Origin: Cellulosimicrobium cellulans
GTDB lineage: Bacteria > Actinomycetota > Actinomycetes > Actinomycetales > Cellulomonadaceae
NCBI RefSeq assembly: GCF_016907755.1
Contig: NZ_JAFBCN010000001.1
Span: 4,650,001 to 4,714,000 of the forward strand
Direction: 5' to 3'
DNA length: 64,000 bases
The position numbers and the translations under genes are program-made. Positions 51,253 to 59,190 of the stretch are shown here, one piece after another. The notes beneath the pieces are model-generated. The model saw only the letters and a list, made by a program, of their open reading frames with translations. It made no database searches and was not told the DNA's origin. How positions within the stretch are numbered: position 1 is the stretch's first letter; every line of letters starts with the position of its first letter.

Positions 51253-52560
51253 GTGAGCGCGCGGGCCGTCGTCGTAGGCGGCGGGATCGGAGGGCTCGCG
51301 TCCGGCGTCGCGCTCGCTCGGACCGGATGGGACGTCACGGTGCTGGAGCGTGCACCGTCGCTCGAACCCGTCGGCGCGGGGATCGCCGTCGCCCCCAACG
51401 CCGTGCGCGCGCTCGGCGCGCTCGGCCTCGGCGACCGGCTCCGCGACCTCTCGGCGCTCCAGGGCGAGGTCGGCCTGCGCCGCCCCGACGGCCGCTGGCT
51501 CGTCCGCGGGAACGCGAACGCCGCGAGCGAGCGGTTCGGCGACCAGACGCTCGTGCTCCACCGGGCCGAGCTTGTCGACATGCTCGCCGACGCCCTGCCC
51601 GACGGCGCGCTCCGGCTCGGGGTCGACGCCGCCGTCGTGGACCCCGGCGACCCGGGGCGGCCCGCGCGCGTGCGGATGCGCACCGGCATCGGGCCGGCGG
51701 CCAGCGGGTCGCGCGCCCGAGCGCCCGTTCCCGGGTCCGGAGCGGACGCCGCGAAAACCTCCGACGGCGACCGTCCGCCCGCCGGAGTGGGCGCGCCGGG
51801 CGGCGCGTCCGGGCGCGACGAGGAGATCGAGGCAGCGCTCGTCGTCGCGGCGGACGGCATCGACTCGACCACCCGGCGATGCTGGTGGCCGGACGCGCCC
51901 GCGCCCGTCTCGGGCGGTTCGACCGCGTGGAGGCTCGTCGCGGAGGCGCCGCCCGGCGAGCCCGGCGGTCCCGTCGGGAGCGAGACCTGGGGCCGCGGGA
52001 TCGTCGTCGGGATCGTGCCGCTCGCCGACGGCCGCGTGTACTCCTACGTGTCCGTCGCCGACGTCGCCGGCGTGCCCGCGACGTTCCACGAGCTGCGCGA
52101 ACGGCTCGCCGACTGGCACGCGCCGATCCCCGACCTGCTCGCGACCATCGACCCCGACCACGTGCTGTGCCACGAGCTGCGGCAGCTCCGGGCTCCCCCG
52201 GCGTCGCTCGCGACAGGACGCGTCGCGCTCGTCGGGGACGCGGCGCACGCGATGCTGCCGAACGTCGGCCAGGGCGGGTGCCAGGCGCTCGAGGACGCGG
52301 TCGTGCTCGGGGTGCGCATGGGCGGCCGTGCGAACGTCACTGCCGTGCCGGAGCTGCTGCGTCGGTGGTCCGACGAGCGGCGGCCGCGTGTCCGGAAGGT
52401 CATGCAGATGTCGGCGCAGATGGCCGGGATGTCGCGCGTCGTCTCCCCGGTCGCGACGACGGCCCGCGACCTCGGGGCTCGCCTCGCCGCACCGTGGAGC
52501 GCGGCGCTGGGTGCGTGGGCATTGCGCAGTGTGCTCGGCTGGCGGCCACCCGAGGCATGA
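51253..52560 (+). CDS. FAD-dependent monooxygenase (salicylate hydroxylase-like)
   Basis: A 435-residue flavoprotein of the aromatic hydroxylase class. The FAD fold is VVVGGGIGGLASGVALARTGWDVTVLER. GAGIAVAPNAVRAL is typical of the PHBH/salicylate hydroxylase branch. The DG motif is VVAADGIDSTTR, and the GD motif is RVALVGDAAHAMLPNVGQGGCQALED. Residues ~140-190 are a low-complexity Ala/Gly/Pro-rich insertion in the middle of the substrate domain, not usual in the family. GTG start. Substrate is unknown. No partner genes are adjacent. Confidence 0.9.
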   Translation: MSARAVVVGGGIGGLASGVALARTGWDVTVLERAPSLEPVGAGIAVAPNAVRALGALGLGDRLRDLSALQGEVGLRRPDGRWLVRGNANAASERFGDQTLVLHRAELVDMLADALPDGALRLGVDAAVVDPGDPGRPARVRMRTGIGPAASGSRARAPVPGSGADAAKTSDGDRPPAGVGAPGGASGRDEEIEAALVVAADGIDSTTRRCWWPDAPAPVSGGSTAWRLVAEAPPGEPGGPVGSETWGRGIVVGIVPLADGRVYSYVSVADVAGVPATFHELRERLADWHAPIPDLLATIDPDHVLCHELRQLRAPPASLATGRVALVGDAAHAMLPNVGQGGCQALEDAVVLGVRMGGRANVTAVPELLRRWSDERRPRVRKVMQMSAQMAGMSRVVSPVATTARDLGARLAAPWSAALGAWALRSVLGWRPPEA

Positions 52561-52717
52561 TGACCTTCGCCCGGGCACCCGAAACGGCACGCGATCCAGT
52601 TCTCCGATCGCGCTCTTCGGACCGGCTGGACGTCCGTCCAGCCCAAGGCCCCCACGGTCGGCACTTTTCACCCGATCGAGGCCCATACAGCGGGCTCGAC
52701 CGTGACATCATCCGGCC

Positions 52718-54418
52718 ATGCCTGGATCGATTCACGCTCACGTCGCTGAGGGAAACCGTCTCAAGGTCGAGGTGGTGTCGGACCAGGGCGCGAAGCTCTC
52801 GCTCGTCGGCGACCTCACCGACGTGGAGCCGACGGTCGAGAGCGGCGACGTCCTCGCGGACAACCCCGCGCTGCTGAGCAACATGTGGGCCTTCGCCAAG
52901 TCCTGGTACGAGGCCCGCACGACGTCGTACACCGATGCTCTCGGGGCGTCCGACCCGGAGAGTCAGAAGGCCGCCCTCAAGCTGGCCGAGGAGAACAAGA
53001 AGTCCGCGCAGAAGCGTGCCGACGCCTACGCGAAGATGGCGCAGTGGATCGCCGACGTCGCAGACGACGTGTCCCCGTACGAGCCGAAGAACGGCTGGTG
53101 CTCGTCGTGCTTCGCCAAGACGGAGCACCGCAGGTCGAACCGGCCCTCCGGCCAGCTCCCCGTGTTCGTCTGCCAGGGGTGCGGAGGTCCGACCCTCCCG
53201 TGCGTCGCCCCCGGCTGCGAGAACATGGCCGTGCGGGAGCGCGGCGCGCTCCGTGTCCCCCAGTACTGTGCCGAGCACCGGCACGACATCCCCGGGTTCG
53301 AGAAGGCGGCGCAGCGCAGCTTCGGTGAGCTGCACGACTACGAGGACTTCCTCACGTACGAGAAGCCCAACCTGAGCAAGGTGTCGAAGCTCGCGGCAGT
53401 CGGTGTCATCGGTGTTGCTGCGGCAGGTCCGATCGCTTTCGTCGCAGCGCCGGCGATCGGCGGCGCGATCGGCTCGCTCGGCATGTTCGGTGGTCTCACG
53501 GGCGCCGCGGCGTCGTCGCACGGGCTCGCCCTGCTCGGCGGAGGGACCCTCGCAGCGGGCGGCTTCGGCATGGCCGGTGGGACCGCCGTCGTCACCGTCG
53601 TCGGCGCGGCCGTGGGCGGCACGCTCGGCGCTTCCGTGTCGAACGCCTACGTACGGGAGGACAAGTCGTTCAGGATCGAGCTGCTGCGCCCCGGCAAGGG
53701 AGGCGTTCCCGTCGTCGTCGCCAACGGGTTCCTCACCGAGGGCGATCAGGAGAAGTGGGGCGGCTGGCGGACGATCGTCGACGCGCGGTACCCGGACTCT
53801 CCCGTGTACCGGGTGCGCTGGGGCGCCAAGGAGCTGAAGGACTTCGGTGTGATGGGCGCAGCGCTCGCGGCCAGGACCAGCGCCTCCGCCGCGGTGAAGG
53901 GTGCTGCCACGGTCGCCAACAAGGCGGGTGCCAAGCTCCTCGGCAGCACGTTCGCGCCCGCCTTCATCGCGTCGGACCTCGCGAAGAACCCCTGGCACGT
54001 CGCGAAGAGCCGCGCGGACAAGACCGGCGTCATCGTCGCCGACCTGCTCGCCCGCACCGACGCGGACTCCTACGTGCTCATCGGGCACAGCCTCGGAGCC
54101 CGTGTCATGGCAGTCGCCACCGAGACCCTCGGTACCCGCTCCGGGCCGCCGCGCATCCAGGCCGCCCACCTGCTCGGCGCCGCCATCGGCGCGAAGAGTA
54201 ACTGGGGCCCGCTCACCGCGGCCGTCGACGAGGCCGTGTACGGGTACCACTCCACCAACGACGCCGTGCTGAAGTACGTGTACAAGGTCGCGCAGGCAGG
54301 CCAGAGCGCCGCCGGGCTCGGCGGGTTCACCCCCGCCTCGCACAAGCTCGTGAACGTCGACGTCTCCGATCGGGTGAGCACGCACTTCGAGTACCAGGGC
54401 AACGTTCAGCTCGTGTGA
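52718..54418 (+). CDS. DUF726/TMCO4-like alpha/beta-hydrolase with zinc-binding N-terminal region
   Basis: A 566-residue protein. N-terminal ~115 residues are helical (KLAEENKKSAQKRADAYAKMAQWIADVADD). Next are cysteine pairs likely binding zinc (WCSSCFAKTEH, FVCQGCGGPTLPC, APGCE, QYCAEHRH). Two to three Gly/Ala-rich hydrophobic segments follow (residues ~225-310). The C-terminal hydrolase domain has VVVANGFLTEG, YRVRWGAKEL and the nucleophile elbow YVLIGHSLGARVMAVA (Ser near residue 457), followed by VYGYHSTNDAVLKYVY. This matches DUF726, a lipase-like family in bacteria and eukaryotes. It opens the accessory stretch; its role is unknown. Confidence 0.87.
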   Translation: MPGSIHAHVAEGNRLKVEVVSDQGAKLSLVGDLTDVEPTVESGDVLADNPALLSNMWAFAKSWYEARTTSYTDALGASDPESQKAALKLAEENKKSAQKRADAYAKMAQWIADVADDVSPYEPKNGWCSSCFAKTEHRRSNRPSGQLPVFVCQGCGGPTLPCVAPGCENMAVRERGALRVPQYCAEHRHDIPGFEKAAQRSFGELHDYEDFLTYEKPNLSKVSKLAAVGVIGVAAAGPIAFVAAPAIGGAIGSLGMFGGLTGAAASSHGLALLGGGTLAAGGFGMAGGTAVVTVVGAAVGGTLGASVSNAYVREDKSFRIELLRPGKGGVPVVVANGFLTEGDQEKWGGWRTIVDARYPDSPVYRVRWGAKELKDFGVMGAALAARTSASAAVKGAATVANKAGAKLLGSTFAPAFIASDLAKNPWHVAKSRADKTGVIVADLLARTDADSYVLIGHSLGARVMAVATETLGTRSGPPRIQAAHLLGAAIGAKSNWGPLTAAVDEAVYGYHSTNDAVLKYVYKVAQAGQSAAGLGGFTPASHKLVNVDVSDRVSTHFEYQGNVQLV

Positions 54419-54620
54419 CGAGCCGTGGAACGCCGGGCGCGGACAGCACTGGTGAACGTCATGGAACTCGCGAGGCATGGATGACGGTCGCCGAAGTCGG
54501 CGCGGACTCGCCACCGCACCCCACGGTCGTTGACCCGTTCGCATCCCCTGAGGTTCAGGCTTCGCGGAGTCTGGTCCACACGAAGTAGCTTCTTGCGCCG
54601 CGAGCTGCGAAGCTCACGGC

Positions 54621-55154
54621 GTGGAAGGCTACGCGCGGCACGTGAAGGCGGTCATCCCGTCTGAGTACGCCGCCGAGCTGCAAACAGTTGACGGGCTTGC
54701 ACTCCAGCTCGTCGAACATATCGCGTTGACGCGCGAGATGATCGCGACGATCCACGTCCATGGCGCGCAGAGCAAAGCGATCCAAGAGCACATCGCCACC
54801 CTGCTTCGAGTACAGCTCGGCTTCGGCGAGGAAGTCGTGCTGACGCCCCAGACCGGGTTCGTCACTCATGCGCGACCCGACTTCTTCTACCCGCTGGCGC
54901 CGCACCGGGGGATCATCGCGGAGGTCGAGCGCGGTGGCACCATCACGAACAATCACGATCTGAAGGACCTCTGGAAAGCGCACGTCGCACCCGACGCGCA
55001 CCACCTGTTCCTGATCGTGCCGACGAACAACTGGAAGGCCGACGGGACGCCACGCGAGCGACCATTCCAGGTCGTCTCTCGCCGTCTGGGAGCATTCTTT
55101 GGCTCGCCCCGACGAGAGATCGACGTGCTCAGCGCCCATGTGTTCGCCTACTGA
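54621..55154 (+). CDS. putative PD-(D/E)XK-like nuclease fold protein, unknown function
   Basis: A 177-residue protein. HVHGAQSKAIQEHIATLLRVQLGF is a helical start. ARPDFFYPLAPHRGIIAEVERGGT has the Pro-Asp ... Glu-x-Glu spacing of PD-(D/E)XK nucleases, with Arg where Lys is common. NNHDLKDLWKAHVAP and HHLFLIVPTNNW complete a pattern I have seen in uncharacterised bacterial proteins. Nuclease activity is inferred, not shown. GTG start. The surrounding sequence is less GC-rich than the rest of the window, suggesting recent acquisition. It converges on the VWA gene. Confidence 0.75.
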   Translation: MEGYARHVKAVIPSEYAAELQTVDGLALQLVEHIALTREMIATIHVHGAQSKAIQEHIATLLRVQLGFGEEVVLTPQTGFVTHARPDFFYPLAPHRGIIAEVERGGTITNNHDLKDLWKAHVAPDAHHLFLIVPTNNWKADGTPRERPFQVVSRRLGAFFGSPRREIDVLSAHVFAY

Positions 55155-55200
55155 AACGCTGACCGTAGGCGCTTGCCCCGTGTGAGCGGCCCGGCCACGC

Positions 55201-56282
55201 TCATCGCGCGACCGCGACACCGCCCAGCGGACCGGCCACGGGCTGAAGTTCGCTCGTGTAGCAGTAGAACCCCGGCACCCGCTCACCGGACCGGAACGTC
55301 ACCTTGTTGAGCTGACCGCTCTGGCTCGCGATGACGGTCCACGGGAGCGGCCCGCGCGCGGACGCGTCGACGAGCTGCTGGAGCGCGGCGCGCGACGAGT
55401 CCGCGTTGAGGAACACCGGCACGCCGCGCACGGTCGCCCAGACGACCGCGCGTCCGCCGAGCGTGCCCACGTCGGCGAGCGTCGGAGCGCCCGACGCGAG
55501 CACCGACCGCACGTGGTCCAGCAGGTGCTGCTCGTCGAACGGGTCCTCCTTCGTCCCCTGCGGGGCGGGCACCGATGCGGGCGCTGCGCTGCGACGACCG
55601 GCCGGGGAGCTCGTGCTACCCGGTACGGGCCCACTGGCCGCAGCCCGGTCTGCCTCCGTGTACACCGCGTGCTGGTCGCGCGCCACGGCGGGCGGTGCGC
55701 CCGCGGCCATGGCCGTCCGCATGCCGGCCATGCTGCGCGACGTCGCGGCGTACGCCTGGTCGACGTTCGCCGTGTCGTAGGTGAGTGAGCGCTCGCGCTT
55801 CACGCCGAGCGACGCACCGACCTCGATGGCGTCCTGGTTGGCACCCATGTAGAGGAACGTCCAGCCGAACTGCTCCTCGCGCTCGGTGACGAGCGCCTTG
55901 ATCGCGGCGTGCGTGTACTCCTTCGAGGCGTTCTCGAGGCCGTCGGTCATGATCCCGACGATCACGGCGCCGGGCCGCTGATCCTCGGGAGCTGGGCGAT
56001 GCGCAACGCGGTCGTCTGCACGAGCCGCCCGATCGAGTCGAGCAGCGCGGTCATGCCGCGCGGCCGCAGGTCGAGCGGCGGGACCTCGCGCACGTCGAGG
56101 TCGGTGTAGACCTCCTCGTACTCGTTGTCGAACTGCGCGAGCGTGACCGTGCAGCGGCCGGGCGCCTCGCGCTGCTCGGCGAGGAACAGGTCGAAGCCCT
56201 GCTCGGTGGCCTGCTTGATCGTCTGCATCGAGCCGGACCGGTCGAGCAGCATGGCGAGGTGGGTGAGGGTCTGGTCAGGCAT
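55201..56282 (-). pseudogene. VWA domain-containing protein, frameshifted
   Basis: Two abutting frames on the same strand make one von Willebrand A protein. The first (56282 down to 55962) has the MIDAS start LLDRSGSMQTIKQATEQGF, FDNEYEEVY and RGMTALLDSIGRLVQ. The second (55965 down to 55201) continues with VGIMTDGLENASKEYTHAAI and FLYMGANQDAIEVGASLG, then a Ser/Pro linker and a ~95-residue C-terminal domain (FDEQHLLDHVRSVL ... FYCYTSELQPV). Adding one base at about 55984-55990 joins QLP to EDQRPGAVIVG in one frame. Either the gene is broken or the base was lost in sequencing. Confidence 0.8.
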
Positions 56283-56328
56283 GGCGGTTCCCTTCGTCGT
56301 GCTGCTGGACGGGCGGCGTGGCGGGTGG

Positions 56329-56715
56329 TCAGGTGCGGCGACGGAACCTCAGGGGTTCGACGGCGGTCGTCGGCTCGGGCGGCGGGGTCCCGCGCTCGCG
56401 GTCGTAGCGGGCGCGCGTGACGCCCTCGGCGGAAACGCGACCGTCGGGACCGGAGTAGCCCGCGAGCGCCGGGGTCCGCGCGAGGCGCGGAGGCACGGTG
56501 TTCGGCGCGACGCCCGCCGCTTCGGCGACGGACCGCATCGACGACCCGGCGAGCAGCGCCTCCGCCATCGCCTCGTCGAGCGCGACGTCGAGGAGCGCAC
56601 GCGCCCGCGAGAGCGGCTCCACCGCCTCACCGGGCGGCGCGGCATTCGCCTCGCCGAGCGCCGCAAGTGCGGCGTCGAGCCGAGGTCGGAGGTGTCGCGA
56701 CGGGTCCGTGGTCAT
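56329..56715 (-). CDS. hypothetical protein with HTH-like segment
   Basis: A 128-residue soluble protein. The N-terminal helices (HLRPRLDAALAALGEANA; SRARALLDVALDEAMAEALLAG) lead into SSMRSVAEAAGVAPNTVPPRLART, which has the spacing of a helix-turn-helix. The C-terminus is charged and disordered (RARYDRERGTPPPEPTT). It lies 46 bp upstream of the VWA gene on the same strand, so the two are probably co-transcribed. A DNA-binding role is inferred only from the HTH-like stretch. Confidence 0.72.
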   Translation of the reverse strand: MTTDPSRHLRPRLDAALAALGEANAAPPGEAVEPLSRARALLDVALDEAMAEALLAGSSMRSVAEAAGVAPNTVPPRLARTPALAGYSGPDGRVSAEGVTRARYDRERGTPPPEPTTAVEPLRFRRRT

Positions 56716-56797
56716 ACCGAGATCTGCTCACCGGTTTCACCCACTCGTCGTCCGGGTGCGGCGGTGTGCGCGAGGCCGACCGACCTACCCTGACGCT

Positions 56798-57460
56798 GTG
56801 ACATCGACGCTGATCGTCCCCGACGTCCTCACTCCTACCCTCCGCGACGAAGCGGTCGATCATCTTCGTCGCTACTTCGCTCCCGTCGGCGGGACGACGG
56901 GCTGGGCGGGTTCGCGCTTCGAGCGGCTGGCCGGCGGAGGCGATCGACCGGAGACGGCTGACCGGTTCACGGCTGACGACCTCGTCGCGGTCTCGCTCCT
57001 GTCGGTGAACGTCCCGCCGCACGGGGCGATCCAGCTCCTCGAGACTCGCGCGGACGAGTTCGGAGAGCTGCTCGCCGAGATCCCTCACGACCTCGACCTC
57101 GTGGACGTCGAGTCGATCCCCGACGGCTGGGCTCCGCACCGCCTCTGGGAGGCGCTGCGCGACATCCACGGCATCGGCTGGGTCACCGCGGGCAAGCTCC
57201 TGGCACGCAAGCGGCCGCGGCTCATCCCGGTCTACGACACCGTCGTCCGGGCGGCGGTCAAGCCCACCGCCTCGTTCTGGGACGCTCTCCTTGCAGCACT
57301 GCGAGCAGACGACCGCGCACTGCACCGACACCTCCTCTCCCTGCGCGACGAGGCCGGGATCGGCGACGACATCTCGGCGCTACGGGTCTTCGACGTCGTC
57401 GTGTGGATGCACCACCGCTACACCGAGCCCACCGCAGACGCCGACGTCGACGCCGCATGA
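56798..57460 (+). CDS. DUF6308-like protein overlapping the macro-like/SIR2 gene
   Basis: A 220-residue soluble protein. RFTADDLVAVSLLSVNVPPHGAIQLLETRADEFGELLAEIP and LWEALRDIHGIGWVTAGKLLARKRPRLIPVYDTVV match what I know of the actinobacterial DUF6308 family. The second stretch resembles a helix-hairpin-helix of DNA glycosylase-like proteins (G-I-G-x-x-T-A-x-K-L). LRVFDVVVWMHHRY closes the fold. No catalytic residue is assignable. The GTG start is the first after the divergent gene. Its stop overlaps the next ATG (ATGA), so it is made together with the macro-like/SIR2 protein. Confidence 0.82.
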   Translation: MTSTLIVPDVLTPTLRDEAVDHLRRYFAPVGGTTGWAGSRFERLAGGGDRPETADRFTADDLVAVSLLSVNVPPHGAIQLLETRADEFGELLAEIPHDLDLVDVESIPDGWAPHRLWEALRDIHGIGWVTAGKLLARKRPRLIPVYDTVVRAAVKPTASFWDALLAALRADDRALHRHLLSLRDEAGIGDDISALRVFDVVVWMHHRYTEPTADADVDAA

Positions 57461-59139
57461 CGGCCGAGGGCCACCTCTTCGTCGTCAACGGCCGCCTCGA
57501 GGCACTGAGCGCCGACGCCATCGTCATCCCGACCGACGCCGCCTTCCACGTCGAGCGATGGTGGCGCGACGCGGCCGGCCTCGAGCCCGCCACCACGTGG
57601 AGCCAGGTCAAGCCGGTGGGGTGGGGTCGAGGTGCTGCCCTTCGCGCGCGGACGTCCCGCCGCGGCGCGAGGAACCGGCCCGAGGTCTGGTTCCTCGACG
57701 CCATCGCCACCACGCCCGACGGCGTGGGCGACGCCGCCCGCCGCGCCGTGGCGGCGATCGTCGAGCATTCCGCGGACCGCCTCCGCGTCGCCGCTGAGGC
57801 CGCAGGCCGCGACCTGCCTCTCGTCGCGCTCCCGATCCTCGGGACTGGCTACGGCGGCCACCGCCTGCGCCGCGGGCAGGTCATCTCCTCCCTCCTCGCC
57901 ACCCTGGACGACGCGGCGCGCGACCTCGGCGTGGACCTCGCCCTGGTCGCGTCGAACCGAGCCGACTACTCGGCGCTCCAGCACCGCCGCCGCGTGCTCG
58001 CACGACCCACCGGGCTCCCAGACGAGGTCACCGCCCGAGCCCGGACGCTCGGCGCACGTGCCGCCCGCGGCGACCTCGCCCTGTTCTTCGGTGCCGGCGT
58101 GAGCATCGCCGCGGGCCTGCCGTCGTGGAGCCAGCTGCTGACCGACCTGGTCGCGAAGCTCGACCTGGACAGCGACGTGCGCGAACGCATCAGGGAGCTC
58201 GGCCCGCTCGAGCAGGCGGAGCTCATCCAGGTCGCGCTCGCCGACCGGTCGGCGCGGGCCAGGTCGGACGCTCAGAAGGCGCTCGGCGTCCGCGTCGCGA
58301 GCATCATCAGGGCGGCGTCCGCCCGCCCCAGCCTCTCCCACGCCCTCCTCGCGAGCATGCGCGTGCGTGAGGCGGCCACGACCAACTACGACCAGCTCTA
58401 CGAGCAGGCCGTCACGGCCGCGGGCGGTCCGACCGACGGGCTGCGGGCCGACATCGACCAGCTCCCGTGGGACCGCACGAGCACACGACGGCCATGGCTC
58501 CTCAAGATGCACGGCGACGTGGAGCATCCGGACTCGATCGTGCTGTCCCGAAGCTCGTTCGTGCACTACGACAACCGGTGGAAGCCCGTCGGGTCACTCG
58601 TTCAGTCGCTGATGATGACGAAGCACCTGCTCGTCGTCGGGGCGTCGATGACCGACGACAACCTGCTGCGGTTCGCCTACGAGGTGGCCGGCCTCCGGGC
58701 GAGCGTCGAGAAGCACGACCCGGCCGCTCCGGAGATCGGCACGGTCCTCCACCTCGCCGACGACGCGGCGTTCAGCCGCCTCTGGAAGGGCCGGTTCGAC
58801 GTCGTCGTCCCGACCCTGGACGCCGTCGAAGGGACCGCGGCCTCGATGGCCGATCCCCTCGAGTCGGACGAGGCGCGGCGCCTCCGTGAGGCGGCCGAGC
58901 GCCGTCGGGCCGCACGAGCCCTCACCGTCCTGCTGGACGTCGTCGCCATGCACGCGGAACGCGAGGTGCCCCACCTCCTCGACGCGCGGTACGTCGACGA
59001 GCGCGGCGAGGAGGCGGCATCGCTCGTCGCCGACCTGAGGAACCTGGCGAAGACTGCCCGCCAGATCGGCGCCGACGACGCGTGGACCCAGCTCGCCGAC
59101 TCCCTCGACCAGTTCGGCGCCGGATCCACCGACCGCTGA
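57457..59139 (+). CDS. macro-like domain/SIR2 fusion protein, candidate defence effector
   Basis: A 560-residue protein. Residues 1-175 look macro-domain-like: LSADAIVIPTDAAFHVE, an Arg-rich loop, and VALPILGTGYGGHRLRRGQVISSLL. Residues ~195-425 are a SIR2-type domain: LALFFGAGVSIAAGLPSWSQLL (NAD loop), TTNYDQLYEQAV (catalytic-type Asn310/Asp312), LKMHGDVEHPDSIVLSRSSF (His352), and LLVVGASMTDDNLL. The helical C-terminus has many charged residues. SIR2 domains of this branch consume NAD in several phage-defence systems. A macro-like domain in front could bind ADP-ribose-type ligands. That combined role is inferred. Confidence 0.87.
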   Translation: MTAEGHLFVVNGRLEALSADAIVIPTDAAFHVERWWRDAAGLEPATTWSQVKPVGWGRGAALRARTSRRGARNRPEVWFLDAIATTPDGVGDAARRAVAAIVEHSADRLRVAAEAAGRDLPLVALPILGTGYGGHRLRRGQVISSLLATLDDAARDLGVDLALVASNRADYSALQHRRRVLARPTGLPDEVTARARTLGARAARGDLALFFGAGVSIAAGLPSWSQLLTDLVAKLDLDSDVRERIRELGPLEQAELIQVALADRSARARSDAQKALGVRVASIIRAASARPSLSHALLASMRVREAATTNYDQLYEQAVTAAGGPTDGLRADIDQLPWDRTSTRRPWLLKMHGDVEHPDSIVLSRSSFVHYDNRWKPVGSLVQSLMMTKHLLVVGASMTDDNLLRFAYEVAGLRASVEKHDPAAPEIGTVLHLADDAAFSRLWKGRFDVVVPTLDAVEGTAASMADPLESDEARRLREAAERRRAARALTVLLDVVAMHAEREVPHLLDARYVDERGEEAASLVADLRNLAKTARQIGADDAWTQLADSLDQFGAGSTDR

Positions 59140-59190
59140 CCACACCCGACGCACGACGCCGTCGTCCACAGTGGACTTCCACGGCGAGGA

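Noticed and set aside
48301-52686. Very long open frame on the minus strand across the histidine kinase, regulator and monooxygenase genes
   Set aside because: Low-complexity translation, and it is antisense to three genes with intact motifs. Long shadow frames are expected at this GC content.
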